Source of the DNA: Niabella yanshanensis
GTDB taxonomy: Bacteria; Bacteroidota; Bacteroidia; Chitinophagales; Chitinophagaceae
Assembly (NCBI RefSeq): GCF_034424215.1
Contig: NZ_CP139960.1
Coordinates: forward strand, 4,526,001-4,590,000
DNA: 64,000 nt
Reading direction: 5' to 3'
Shown here: in pieces, positions 48,553 through 57,689 of the stretch
Numbering within the stretch: position 1 is the first letter of the stretch
How the letters are laid out: each line of letters begins with the position of its first letter
Position numbers and translations under genes: made by a program
The notes under the pieces: model-generated
Seen by the model: the letters and a program-made list of their open reading frames with translations, nothing else
Database searches by the model: none
What the model was told of the DNA's origin: nothing

Positions 48553-49893
48553 ATGAATCAATCTACCAACCGGTTTCTGGACCTGGTTAGCAAACGAAAT
48601 GCAGGAGAACCGGAGTTTCTGCAGGCCGTTACCGAAGTAGCAGAGTCGCTGATACCTTATATAGCGTCGCAGCCTAGATATAAAAACAGTAAAATATTGG
48701 AGCGTATCGCCGAGCCGGAGCGCGTGGTTATATTCAGGGTTGCGTGGTTAGATGATAAGGGTGAGGTGCAGGTTAACCGGGGCTTTCGCGTTCAGATGAA
48801 CAGTGCGATAGGTCCTTACAAAGGTGGGCTGCGGTTTCATCCTACTGTTACACTCAGCGTATTAAAGTTTCTTGCTTTTGAGCAGGTATTTAAAAACAGC
48901 CTGACCGGTTTGCCTATGGGCGGAGGAAAAGGAGGGTCTGACTTTGATCCCAAGGGGAAGTCTGAAAACGAGATTATGAAATTTTGCCAAAGTTTTATGA
49001 CAGAGTTGTACCGGCATGTAGGAGATGATGTAGATATTCCGGCTGGTGATATCGGTGTGGGTAAAAGGGAGATCGGCTACTTATTTGGACAGTACAAGCG
49101 AATCACAGGTACTTTTAATGGTGTATTAACCGGCAAGGCTTTTGAGTGGGGCGGTAGTTTGATACGGCCCGAAGCAACTGGCTATGGGCTGGTTTATTTT
49201 GTGGAAGAGATGCTGAAGGACAGGGAAGAGACCCTCGTTGGTAAAAAGGTACTCATTTCCGGTTCAGGTAATGTAGCCCAGTTCGCGGCGGAAAAATGCA
49301 TCAATCACGGAGCTAAAGTGCTGACGATGTCCGATTCTGAAGGATTTATATACGACCCGTTGGGGATAGACCTGGAAAAGCTGGAATTTATCAAAGAACT
49401 TAAAAATGAACGCAGGGGCCGTATTAAGGCGTATGCAGATCATTTTGGCTGTGAATATCATGCCGGGGAAAAGCCGTGGAAGATCAAATGTGATATAGCA
49501 TTGCCGAATGCCACACAAAATGAACTGGCATTAGCAGATGCAGAAATGCTGATTAATAATGGTTGCTATTGTGTTGCCGAAGGGGCTAATATGCCCTGCA
49601 CACCTGAAGCGGTAGCCGCTTTTAATAATGCCAGAGTTTTATATGCGCCGGGTAAAGCGGCCAATGCCGGCGGTGTAGCGGTTTCGGGCCTGGAGATGTC
49701 GCAGAATTCATTACGGTATAGCTGGGGAAGGGAGAAAGTAGATCATAAGCTTAAAGCGATCATGACGGATATTCATCATATCTGCGTTAAATACGGTAAA
49801 GATGAGCAGGGCCATATTAATTACGAAAAAGGGGCTAATGTCGGTGGATTTGTAAAAGTTGCCGAAGCCATGTTGTCGCAAGGGGTAGTGTAA
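48553..49893 (+). CDS. gdhA: NADP-type glutamate dehydrogenase
   Basis: Makes glutamate from 2-oxoglutarate and ammonium. At 446 residues it is the hexameric NADP-type length. Motifs: G-P-Y-K-G-G-L-R-F-H-P, the catalytic-lysine block L-P-M-G-G-G-K-G-G-S-D-F-D-P-K-G, D-I-P-A-G-D-I-G-V-G-K-R-E, and the dinucleotide-binding G-S-G-N-V-A. The Ser-Asp-Ser after strand 2 (M-S-D-S-E-G) fits NADP preference. All catalytic residues present. Single-gene unit. Confidence 0.97.
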   Translation: MNQSTNRFLDLVSKRNAGEPEFLQAVTEVAESLIPYIASQPRYKNSKILERIAEPERVVIFRVAWLDDKGEVQVNRGFRVQMNSAIGPYKGGLRFHPTVTLSVLKFLAFEQVFKNSLTGLPMGGGKGGSDFDPKGKSENEIMKFCQSFMTELYRHVGDDVDIPAGDIGVGKREIGYLFGQYKRITGTFNGVLTGKAFEWGGSLIRPEATGYGLVYFVEEMLKDREETLVGKKVLISGSGNVAQFAAEKCINHGAKVLTMSDSEGFIYDPLGIDLEKLEFIKELKNERRGRIKAYADHFGCEYHAGEKPWKIKCDIALPNATQNELALADAEMLINNGCYCVAEGANMPCTPEAVAAFNNARVLYAPGKAANAGGVAVSGLEMSQNSLRYSWGREKVDHKLKAIMTDIHHICVKYGKDEQGHINYEKGANVGGFVKVAEAMLSQGVV

Positions 49894-49946
49894 AACGGAT
49901 AGGCAGGCAACCGGGCAAGCAGGAGACCGTTAATTGTAGTATCATT

Positions 49947-50660
49947 GTGCAAATTATCGCTATGTCTGCACAGGTTTATCTTATTCCCACTTTTTTGCAC
50001 GAGGAGGCATTACATGTACTGCCAGCCTATTTACTGGATGCAATCAAAAAATGTAATGTGCTTTTTGTAGAAAATGAGCGCTCAGCCAGGCGGTATATCA
50101 AGCAGTTAAAAAAAGAAATTGTTATTGACGACTATAAGTGGTTTACGATTGGCAAGGCAGAGCAGGAGGTGGTTCAGGCTTTCCGGACCTGTTTAAAAGA
50201 AGGTCAAACTATTGGCATTATCAGCGAAGCCGGTTGCCCGGGTGTAGCCGATCCGGGACAGCTGCTGGTAGGGGTAGCTCAGGAAACCGGGGCGACGGTT
50301 GCGCCATTAGTAGGCCCCAGTTCTATTTTACTGGCGCTGATGGCCAGCGGCATGAACGGTCAGCAATTTGCTTTTAACGGGTATCTCCCCATAGATAACC
50401 AGCAAAGAATAAAAACCGTAAAAGAGCTTGAGGTTGAATCCAATAAGAAAAATAGCACGCAGATTTTCATTGAAACGCCTTACCGTAATAACCAGATGCT
50501 GGAAACCCTGTTAAAGGCCTGTCAGCCCGCCACCCAAATATGCGTAGCTGTTAATATTACCGGGCCTGATGAAGTAATTAAAACGCTTACGGTGCAGCAA
50601 TGGAAGCAGCAAACCATCGAATTGCATAAAAAACCGGCAATCTTCCTGTTAAAAGCCTGA
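49947..50660 (+). CDS. Tetrapyrrole-methylase-fold SAM methyltransferase, short RsmI-like
   Basis: A 237-residue protein of the SAM-dependent tetrapyrrole methylase superfamily. S-E-A-G-C-P-G-V-A-D-P-G-Q-L and V-G-P-S-S-I-L-L-A-L-M-A-S-G are the RsmI-type motifs; E-N-E-R-S-A-R-R-Y and I-E-T-P-Y-R-N-N support it. RsmI modifies C1402 of 16S rRNA, but this shorter Bacteroidota form may act elsewhere, so no symbol is given. ATG 49962 is an alternative start. Its end overlaps the converging gene by 12 bp. Confidence 0.85.
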   Translation: MQIIAMSAQVYLIPTFLHEEALHVLPAYLLDAIKKCNVLFVENERSARRYIKQLKKEIVIDDYKWFTIGKAEQEVVQAFRTCLKEGQTIGIISEAGCPGVADPGQLLVGVAQETGATVAPLVGPSSILLALMASGMNGQQFAFNGYLPIDNQQRIKTVKELEVESNKKNSTQIFIETPYRNNQMLETLLKACQPATQICVAVNITGPDEVIKTLTVQQWKQQTIELHKKPAIFLLKA

Positions 50661-51095
50661 TACAGGTGCTGCCTCCTTCATAGAGATGATGCTGTCTACA
50701 ATATACCGGGTGTTGCCACGCCAGGGTAAAGCGCCGTTATATTCTTTATAATGCAGGTCAAATCTTTTGCCTGAGTTCATTTTCAGGATATCAAATACTT
50801 TTTTGTCTTTAATGGAAAATTCGAATTCGTTGGACTGAACGCCACCGGCCGCAGAGCCTCTTATGCCTTCCTGTATCAGCTTGCCTTCGTAAGTTTTAAA
50901 AATCTGGCCTTTTTCCACCGCAAAATTTAAATAACCCGACTTTACGCCGTCTGAAGTATAAGGGTAGTAGAACTTCCAGTAGATATATCCGGCTCCCAGC
51001 AGTAAGATCAGCAAAATAGCCATGAAAAAGTACCTGGCGCAGCCACCGCGTTTTTTAGGCGGCACGGTTGATGCTGGAATAGGTTCTATAGGCAT
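50649..51095 (-). CDS. Single-pass membrane protein, conserved hypothetical
   Basis: A 148-residue product. A short P-rich cytoplasmic start with K-K-R-G-G-C-A-R precedes one membrane helix (F-M-A-I-L-L-I-L-L-L-G-A-G-Y-I-Y). The outer part has S-G-Y-L-N-F-A-V-E-K-G-Q-I-F-K-T-Y-E-G-K and L-P-W-R-G-N-T-R-Y-I-V. I recall similar short proteins as widespread in Bacteroidota but know no function. It converges with the methylase gene with a 12-bp overlap of the ends. Confidence 0.78.
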   Translation of the reverse strand: MPIEPIPASTVPPKKRGGCARYFFMAILLILLLGAGYIYWKFYYPYTSDGVKSGYLNFAVEKGQIFKTYEGKLIQEGIRGSAAGGVQSNEFEFSIKDKKVFDILKMNSGKRFDLHYKEYNGALPWRGNTRYIVDSIISMKEAAPVSGF

Positions 51096-51146
51096 AAAAA
51101 GGTTTTATTAATTAAACTTTAATAATACAATATTAATTTATTGCAC

Positions 51147-51408
51147 TAAATTTGCGGCTCTAAAAGTACTATTTGTTTTTATATGAACAATCTTTTAAGT
51201 CATACCAAACATTTCATGTTTCACCCCGACATTACAACCGGTGTGTACGCGGTAGGCTTTGATGTGTTTATATTTTCGCCACGTCCCCAACGCTGTTGTC
51301 CTCTATTCTGACAGGACATACCTATCGCCAAAGGCGCCTGTCAGTGGAAAAATTCGGAACCTAACAAACTTTCGGGCAGGCACCCAACACAATTTAGAAA
51401 TACAAATA
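51147..51408 (+). promoter_or_regulatory. Leader of the arginine gene run: promoter, small ORF and hairpin
   Basis: TAAATTTG (51147-51154) fits a -7 box. A 42-codon frame starts at ATG 51183 and stops at TGA 51309-51311; its last residues include P-R-P-Q-R-C-C. The stop codon lies in the 5' arm of a hairpin: CTGACAGG (51308-51315) pairs exactly with CCTGTCAG (51337-51344), enclosing CGCC-AAA-GGCG (51326-51336). The GNAT start follows at 51409. The layout recalls leader-peptide control, but no experiment or comparison supports this yet. The small ORF could also be chance. Confidence 0.45.
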
Positions 51409-52116
51409 GTGGACAATCAGGAAATTATAGTAAGAGTAGCTGTCTCTGAAGATAAAAAATATTCTACGATCATTACCGATGAGATGGAATCTTCGGCTAA
51501 GGCGAGAGGCACCGGTATCGCCAAGAGAAGCCCGGAGTACATCGAAAAAAAGATTGACGAAGGCAAGGCCGTTATTGCCCTTACCAAAGGTGGTGATTGG
51601 GTAGGGTTTTGTTATATAGAAACCTGGAGCCATAACGAATATGTAGCGAACTCTGGTCTTATCGTTTCGCCTAATTTCCGCAAAAGCGGCGTTGCTAAAA
51701 AAATCAAGCAGACTATTTTTAATTTAAGCAGGAAGCTATATCCCCAGGCGAAGATATTTGGTCTCACAACCGGGTTGGCTGTCATGAAGATCAATAGCGA
51801 ACTGGGATATGAACCGGTTACTTATTCGGAATTAACGCAGGACGAGCAGTTCTGGGCGGGATGTAAGAGTTGTGTCAATTACGAGATCCTGATGAGCAAG
51901 GAAAGAAAAAACTGTATGTGTACGGCTATGTTGTACGATCCCAAAGATCATTACGAGCCAGAAGAAACAAAAGCTTTTTTTGAAGAGAATCAGTCGAGCC
52001 TGGAGCGGTTATTACGTTTCAAGCAGTGGAAATTTTTAAAGCCTTTTCGTCGCAAAGAAAAAAATGGCGGTGGCGGCTCCTCGTTAAAAGTATTTTTTAA
52101 TTCACTTTTTCATTAA
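51409..52116 (+). CDS. GNAT acetyltransferase of the arginine gene run (probable N-acetylglutamate synthase type)
   Basis: From GTG 51409 the product has 235 residues: V-D-N-Q-E-I-I-V-R-V-A. ATG 51259 is also in frame but adds 50 residues that span the hairpin and look non-coding. The acetyl-CoA core is N-S-G-L-I-V-S-P-N-F-R-K-S-G-V-A-K-K-I; Y-E-P-V-T-Y-S-E-L-T and C-K-S-C-V-N-Y-E-I-L-M follow, with cysteine clusters (C-K-S-C; N-C-M-C) that may bind metal. Placement 13 bp before argG suggests a role in arginine synthesis, such as acylation of glutamate; this is inference from context. Start uncertain. Confidence 0.75.
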   Translation: MDNQEIIVRVAVSEDKKYSTIITDEMESSAKARGTGIAKRSPEYIEKKIDEGKAVIALTKGGDWVGFCYIETWSHNEYVANSGLIVSPNFRKSGVAKKIKQTIFNLSRKLYPQAKIFGLTTGLAVMKINSELGYEPVTYSELTQDEQFWAGCKSCVNYEILMSKERKNCMCTAMLYDPKDHYEPEETKAFFEENQSSLERLLRFKQWKFLKPFRRKEKNGGGGSSLKVFFNSLFH

Positions 52117-52129
52117 AATAAATTATTAG

Positions 52130-53347
52130 ATGGCTAAAAAAGTTGTTTTAGGTTTCAGCGGTGGTTTAGACACTACTTTTTGTGCAAAGTATCTAACCGA
52201 AGAAAAAGGCTATGAAGTACATAGCATCATCGTAAACACCGGAGGTTTTAGTGAACAGGAGTTAGAGCAGGTAGAAGCCCATGCTAAAAAGCTGGGGGTG
52301 AAATCGCACAAAACAGTGAACGCTGTTAAAAACTATTACGATTCCATCATCAAATACCTGGTATTTGGTAATATTTTAAAAAACAATACCTACCCCTTGA
52401 GCGTATCTGCCGAGAGGTTGAGCCAGGCGCTTCATATAGCTGATTACGCAAAACGTCTCAATGCAGATGCAGTTGCACATGGCAGTACAGGTGCGGGTAA
52501 CGACCAGGTGCGTTTTGATATGGTGTTAAATATCATAGCACCGGGTACAGAGATCATGACGCCGATCCGCGATCTGAAATTGAGCCGTGAATCGGAAATT
52601 GAATACCTGAAGAGCAAAGGTGTTGAAATGAACTTCGAAAAAGCCGTTTACTCAATTAATAAAGGACTTTGGGGCACCAGTGTGGGTGGAAAAGAGACGT
52701 TGAACTCGAAAGGATTATTGCCTGAAGAAGCATGGCCTACACAGGTTACGAAAACAGGTAGCGAAGAGATTAGCCTGGAATTTGAAAAAGGCGAGTTGGT
52801 GAAGGTAAATGAGAAAGCTTTCGATCACCCTACAGAAGCTATTCAATATTTGCAAACGATTGCCGGTCCTTATGGTATCGGGCGTGATATTCACGTGGGC
52901 GATACGATCATCGGTATTAAAGGCCGCGTAGGATTTGAAGCAGCAGCTCCTATGCTGATCTTAAAAGGACATCATGCGCTGGAGAAACATGTGTTAAGTA
53001 AATGGCAGTTACAGTGGAAAGACCAGGTGTCGCAGTTTTACGGAACCTGGTTGCATGAGGGGCAGATCCTCGATCCCGTAATGCGTGATATGGAAGCTTA
53101 TCTCGAAAGCAGCCAGCGCAATGTGACAGGAAAAGTATTTATACAGTTACATCCGTATCGTTACCAGATAATAGGTATTGAAAGTGAGTTTGACCTGATG
53201 AACAGCGCTTTTGGCAGCTATGGTGAAATGAACGCCGGCTTTACCGGCGACGATGTAAAAGGCTTTACCCGTATATTTGGTAATCAAACAGCCATTTACC
53301 ACCTGGTAAAAGAAAGCGTGAATCAAAGAAACGCAAGCGAATTCTAA
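52130..53347 (+). CDS. argG: Argininosuccinate synthase
   Basis: Joins citrulline and aspartate with ATP to argininosuccinate. At 405 residues it matches the family. The N-terminal ATP-pyrophosphatase motif is F-S-G-G-L-D-T-T-F; A-H-G-S-T-G-A-G-N-D-Q-V-R-F and E-K-A-V-Y-S-I-N-K-G-L-W-G-T-S-V-G-G follow, covering aspartate and citrulline sites. It lies between the GNAT gene and argC in one direction. Confidence 0.96.
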   Translation: MAKKVVLGFSGGLDTTFCAKYLTEEKGYEVHSIIVNTGGFSEQELEQVEAHAKKLGVKSHKTVNAVKNYYDSIIKYLVFGNILKNNTYPLSVSAERLSQALHIADYAKRLNADAVAHGSTGAGNDQVRFDMVLNIIAPGTEIMTPIRDLKLSRESEIEYLKSKGVEMNFEKAVYSINKGLWGTSVGGKETLNSKGLLPEEAWPTQVTKTGSEEISLEFEKGELVKVNEKAFDHPTEAIQYLQTIAGPYGIGRDIHVGDTIIGIKGRVGFEAAAPMLILKGHHALEKHVLSKWQLQWKDQVSQFYGTWLHEGQILDPVMRDMEAYLESSQRNVTGKVFIQLHPYRYQIIGIESEFDLMNSAFGSYGEMNAGFTGDDVKGFTRIFGNQTAIYHLVKESVNQRNASEF

Positions 53348-53431
53348 ATCGAGCTGACAGTTAATAGATGACAGTTGACAGAAAAAGTCATAGCTATCAT
53401 CCGGCCTCTGTCAACTATCAACTTTATAATA

Positions 53432-54415
53432 ATGATAAACGTAGGAATCATTGGCGGAGCAGGATATACAGGAGGAGAGTTGATTAGGCTACTGATCAAC
53501 CATCCTGAAGTACATATCAGCTATATTCATAGTCGCAGCAATGCTGATAAATATGTTTATGAAGTACACAAAGACCTGATTGGCGATACTGATTTAAAGT
53601 TTAACGGTGAGGTTTTACAGGATATTGATTGTTTATTTCTTTGCCTGGGACATGGCGAATCTACAAAGTTCCTGCAGGAGCAGCCTATCAACGAATCTAT
53701 CAAAATTATTGACCTTGCTAACGATTTTCGTTTAAGAAAGGACAATATACAGGAGGCTATTAACCGGACCTTTGTATACGGTTTGCCCGAGCTTAATAAG
53801 GACTCGATTAAAACGGCTCAAAACATTGCAAATCCCGGCTGTTTTGCTACAACCATACAACTGGGCTTATTACCTCTTGCCAAGGCAGGGTTACTAAAAG
53901 ATATCTATACAACAGGTATAACCGGCAGTACAGGGGCCGGACAGTCGTTAAGCGCCACTTCTCATTTCAGTTGGAGGGCCAACAATATACAGGCTTATAA
54001 AACCCTGACGCATCAGCACCTGGGAGAAATAGGCGAATCCTTACACCAGCTTCAGGGTGATGATACCGATTTTGATCTGAGTTTTGTTCCCTGGCGTGGT
54101 GATTTTACCCGCGGTATTTTTGTAAGCTCTACGGTTACTACCGATCTGGCTTTAGAAGAGCTGTATCCCTTATTTGAAGATTTTTATAAAGACCATCCGT
54201 TTACACAGGTAAGCAAAACCCCTGTTTTCTTAAAGCAGGTGGTAAATACCAATAAAGCGGTTATACATTTGGAGAAAGCTGGTAATAAACTGGTAGTGCA
54301 CTCTGCGCTGGATAACCTCTTAAAAGGTGCCAGCGGACAGGCCGTGCACAACATGAACCTGGTATTTGGGCTGGATGAAACGTCCGGATTAAGATTGAAG
54401 CCGGTTGCTTTTTAG
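53432..54415 (+). CDS. argC: N-acetyl-gamma-glutamyl-phosphate reductase
   Basis: NADPH-dependent reduction of the acyl-phosphate to the semialdehyde in arginine synthesis. ATG 53432 gives 327 residues starting M-I-N-V-G-I-I-G-G-A-G-Y-T-G-G-E-L, the Rossmann motif; the earlier ATG 53375 falls in a palindromic region and is rejected. The catalytic Cys is in N-P-G-C-F-A-T, and G-S-T-G-A-G follows. In Bacteroidota the acyl group may be succinyl instead of acetyl; the sequence does not tell me. Last gene of the arginine run seen here. Confidence 0.95.
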   Translation: MINVGIIGGAGYTGGELIRLLINHPEVHISYIHSRSNADKYVYEVHKDLIGDTDLKFNGEVLQDIDCLFLCLGHGESTKFLQEQPINESIKIIDLANDFRLRKDNIQEAINRTFVYGLPELNKDSIKTAQNIANPGCFATTIQLGLLPLAKAGLLKDIYTTGITGSTGAGQSLSATSHFSWRANNIQAYKTLTHQHLGEIGESLHQLQGDDTDFDLSFVPWRGDFTRGIFVSSTVTTDLALEELYPLFEDFYKDHPFTQVSKTPVFLKQVVNTNKAVIHLEKAGNKLVVHSALDNLLKGASGQAVHNMNLVFGLDETSGLRLKPVAF

Positions 54416-54524
54416 CAGATCCGTTTTATCAGGAGCAGTATTAATTAGCAGGCTGGCGATTGTTGAACGTGTTGATGCTTTTAAAGCGAATCAGTAATTT
54501 CACTGTTCAGAGAGTTATTCACTT

Positions 54525-55664
54525 ATGGCTAAATATGAACGACTAAAGATCGGTCGCGGGTATATCAGCGGCTATTGTTCCATTTTTCTTTCAATTCTGG
54601 CGCTGGGAGGTATGCTGTGCTTCCGGTATCCCGAACGGTTAACGACGCCTGAGTTCAGGGAAATATATACCGGTGAAAGCATGGCCACATTGATTACGGC
54701 AGTGGTGATTGGTGCTTTCTTTTTTGCTTTGTTGAGCCTGATCTTAAGCAAAAGAATCAAACTGGCTGCCATTGGAGCCGGTTTGTCTGGTATCGCAGTT
54801 CTATTAGGAGCCTTTGGTGTGGAAGGGCGTAGTGTTGAGAAAACTTCCTGGCATATAGGGTTGGATTGGTTGTTATTAGATCTGCTGTTGATGGCCGTTA
54901 TCTTTGTGCCGCTCGAATTGTTCTTTCCTAAACGCAATCAACAATCGAGGTTTCATGAAGAGTGGAGAACCGACCTGGTTTATTTCGCAATCAGCCATTT
55001 GTTCATCCAGTTTTTCGGGGTGGTCACTCAAAAGCCGGCTATGTTGTTTTTTGGTTGGATCGGGCTGGATAAAATACATGCCTGGGTAGCGGATCTTCCG
55101 TTTATTTTGGGCTTGTTACTGGCATTTTTTGCAACCGACCTGTTTCAATACTGGGCCCATCGTATTTTCCATAACCATGTGTATTTATGGCGATTTCATT
55201 CGGTGCATCATTCTACCCAAAATATGGACTGGCTGGCAGGTAGTCGTACCCATTTTATCGATATATTTTTTACCAGGGCCATGACTTTTGTACCTTTGTA
55301 TATACTGGGTTTCTCGCAGCCCGTGTTTAACGCTTATATCATTTTCATCGCAGTGCATGCAGTACTGATTCACTCTAATGTCCGGATCAACTTTGGCTTC
55401 CTGAAATATATCTTTACAACACCTCAATACCATCATTGGCATCATTGCGAGGATCCTAAATATTACGGTAAAAATTTTGCTTCTATTTTCCCTTTCATTG
55501 ACTGGATCTTCGGCACCTATTATTTACCCGGTAAAGAATGGCCTGCAGGTACCGGTGTGCGCGAAGCTGAATATCCTAAGGGATTTGTAAAGCAAAGTAT
55601 TTATCCTTTTACTAAGAGCCCTTTTGATAGTAATTTGAACATGGATGAGCAGAGTGACAGGTAG
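54525..55664 (+). CDS. Sterol desaturase/fatty-acid hydroxylase family membrane protein
   Basis: A 379-residue integral membrane di-iron oxygenase. N-terminal helices (about 15-120) precede the catalytic domain. The histidine boxes are H-R-I-F-H-N-H, H-S-V-H-H-S and H-H-W-H-H, in the order H-x3-H / H-x2-H-H / H-H-x-H-H expected for the family. It probably hydroxylates or desaturates a lipid tail in the membrane. The N-terminal membrane extension is longer than in minimal members. Substrate unknown. Confidence 0.92.
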   Translation: MAKYERLKIGRGYISGYCSIFLSILALGGMLCFRYPERLTTPEFREIYTGESMATLITAVVIGAFFFALLSLILSKRIKLAAIGAGLSGIAVLLGAFGVEGRSVEKTSWHIGLDWLLLDLLLMAVIFVPLELFFPKRNQQSRFHEEWRTDLVYFAISHLFIQFFGVVTQKPAMLFFGWIGLDKIHAWVADLPFILGLLLAFFATDLFQYWAHRIFHNHVYLWRFHSVHHSTQNMDWLAGSRTHFIDIFFTRAMTFVPLYILGFSQPVFNAYIIFIAVHAVLIHSNVRINFGFLKYIFTTPQYHHWHHCEDPKYYGKNFASIFPFIDWIFGTYYLPGKEWPAGTGVREAEYPKGFVKQSIYPFTKSPFDSNLNMDEQSDR

Positions 55665-55724
55665 TTTGGCGGTGGATGTTTAATGAGAGATAAAGTACGT
55701 GCTATTGGCTGTTTCTCAGTATCC

Positions 55725-56552
55725 TTATTCAAAATAAACCTTTACCGTTTGATATAGCAGCTGGTTCTGCATAATAGCAGAAGAGCGGCTGGCCTTGTCT
55801 GAATACCCTTTTAAGCCAAATAAGCCAGCAGCGTTCCCCTTGTTGATCGCAATTTCAAGATAGTCGGCACTATTGAAAAGCGCCAGCTTTTCTCCTTCAG
55901 GAACATCAGCGTAAGACTCGCTGATTTTATTGATCATTTCATCCCGCAGAAAAACAATTTTAAAACCCCGACCCTGACGCTGGTCTTCAAATTGCATTTT
56001 CGTAATGTTTACCACAACATTTTCAAAATTGTCGATGAAGATGATCTGCCCTTCGATAAAATTAGCGCTCTCCAGTGGCAGCAAAGGGTTTTTCTCCACA
56101 AAACTTACATCCGGAATTCCTATTTTCTGAATCGACTCTCCATTGGCCAAACGGGCGATAGTTTCTGCAATAACCTTCGTACAATATAGTGTATTCTTGT
56201 TAGCGGCTTTATCCAGTTTAATGCCCATCACCATATCCGGCTTTTCCTCCAGTATCATATTCAATAAACCATTGTCGGCGCAAAATATATATTGATTTTT
56301 ATGAAATGCCAATAAAAGGTTTTTGGGCTTTTTATCAAAAAGATTAACCAGGATGATATGGTAGGTGAATTCGGGGAAGTTTTTAAAGGCTCCCCGGCAA
56401 ACATAAGAGGCCTGAGGAAAATTAAAGGGTGCGATATTATGAGAAATATCTATAAGTTGCAGATCATTGCTTGCTTGCAGCAGTTGAGCTTTTATGGCTC
56501 CGATAAGGTAGTCGTTATGCCCGATGTCTGATGTAAGTGTTACAAAGTTCAT
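55725..56552 (-). CDS. SAM hydroxide adenosyltransferase family protein (DUF62)
   Basis: A 275-residue protein of the family that splits S-adenosylmethionine to adenosine and methionine using water. N-terminal F-V-T-L-T-S-D-I-G-H-N-D-Y-L-I-G-A-I-K, then I-D-I-S-H-N-I-A-P-F-N and the core A-D-N-G-L-L, with I-D-N-F-E-N-V-V-V-N-I in the C-terminal domain, are diagnostic. The physiological role is unclear. It forms a minus-strand pair with the SDR gene, 97 bp apart. Confidence 0.88.
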   Translation of the reverse strand: MNFVTLTSDIGHNDYLIGAIKAQLLQASNDLQLIDISHNIAPFNFPQASYVCRGAFKNFPEFTYHIILVNLFDKKPKNLLLAFHKNQYIFCADNGLLNMILEEKPDMVMGIKLDKAANKNTLYCTKVIAETIARLANGESIQKIGIPDVSFVEKNPLLPLESANFIEGQIIFIDNFENVVVNITKMQFEDQRQGRGFKIVFLRDEMINKISESYADVPEGEKLALFNSADYLEIAINKGNAAGLFGLKGYSDKASRSSAIMQNQLLYQTVKVYFE

Positions 56553-56649
56553 TTAGGAGTTACTGCCAATCCGCTTCTTTATTTAGCGTGCAATTTATAT
56601 ATTTTTTTATTATACGATACCTGTTTGTGTGCGTTGTTATAAAGCCTGC

Positions 56650-57459
56650 TTACTTTATCAATTCTTTATTTTTAAAATAGAACTTGTGCACCAGTTTGTC
56701 GGCCAGGCCGGGAAAGAATTTATTCAGGAATACTGTTTCTTTACCTGTAAATGTCAGTACCAGGGTTCTTTTCTTCTTCCTGATCGCATTCAATAGTAAT
56801 ACCGCACATTCTTCCGCTGTCATCATCTTTCCTTCATCCATGGGGTTCTCTTGCTGTTGTTCTCCTTTATCGTTCAATGCATGGTCCCTTATCTTTGATG
56901 CTGTAAAACCAGGGCTTACCCACATTACATGTACGCCGTCGTCTTTTAATTCCGTCTTCAAAGATTCCAGGAAGCCCTGAAGCGCAAATTTGCTGGCTGA
57001 ATACCCCGTTCTACCCGGAAGTCCCCTGTAACCGGCAATAGACGAAATGCCCACTACAGTGCCCTTGCTTTCGATTAAGGCTGGCAGTGCAAATTTCGTG
57101 CAGTAAATGGCGCCAAAAAAGTTAACGTCCATTACTTTTTTAATCACATCCAGTTCGAGTTCTTTAAACAGGCCACGCATGCTGATGCCGGCGTTGTTCA
57201 CCAGTAAATCTATCCTGCCGAATACTTTCAAAGTAGAGTCGATAAATTTTTTACAGTCGGCTTCCTGGCTTACATCTGCTACCAATGTATGTAAAGGGAG
57301 CGAAGGATGTTGCGCCTGTAGTTCATAAAGCTTGTCGTGACTGCGTCCGCAGGTGGCCACTTTGGCGCCATAACTGAGCAAGGTCTCTACAAGAGCCCTT
57401 CCAATGCCATCAGTACCACCGGTTATAACCGCAACTTTGTCTTTGAAATGGACATTCAT
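56650..57459 (-). CDS. Short-chain dehydrogenase/reductase
   Basis: A 269-residue SDR oxidoreductase. Cofactor motif T-G-G-T-D-G-I-G, N-N-A-G-I-S, and catalytic S-S-I-A-G-Y ... Y-S-A-S-K are all present. The R in C-G-R-S-H fits NADP preference. The C-terminal basic tail (K-F-Y-F-K-N-K-E-L-I-K) and K-K-K-R-T-L-V-L resemble members acting on lipids. Substrate not deducible. Confidence 0.92.
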   Translation of the reverse strand: MNVHFKDKVAVITGGTDGIGRALVETLLSYGAKVATCGRSHDKLYELQAQHPSLPLHTLVADVSQEADCKKFIDSTLKVFGRIDLLVNNAGISMRGLFKELELDVIKKVMDVNFFGAIYCTKFALPALIESKGTVVGISSIAGYRGLPGRTGYSASKFALQGFLESLKTELKDDGVHVMWVSPGFTASKIRDHALNDKGEQQQENPMDEGKMMTAEECAVLLLNAIRKKKRTLVLTFTGKETVFLNKFFPGLADKLVHKFYFKNKELIK

Positions 57460-57689
57460 TCAAACAGGATAAGATGATTTTGGCAAACCTACTTATAAAA
57501 CGGCAAAAACCAATATAGACGGCCCTTTTGATTTTTGTAAATTCTCTTGTATGTTTTTTATTGCCCGCCCGGACGACACCAGTTCGGACGTGTCTTTGGT
57601 CTAGAGTAATCTTTGGTGTGATTTTTCTTTCTCCTTTGTGTAATTTAGAAAGAAAAAATTACTTGTCGTTTAGTTTCAAATATCAAATC

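Noticed and set aside
51259-51408. N-terminal extension of the GNAT protein from ATG 51259
   Set aside because: It covers the hairpin and small-ORF region and has no resemblance to the acetyltransferase fold; GTG 51409 gives a family-like start.
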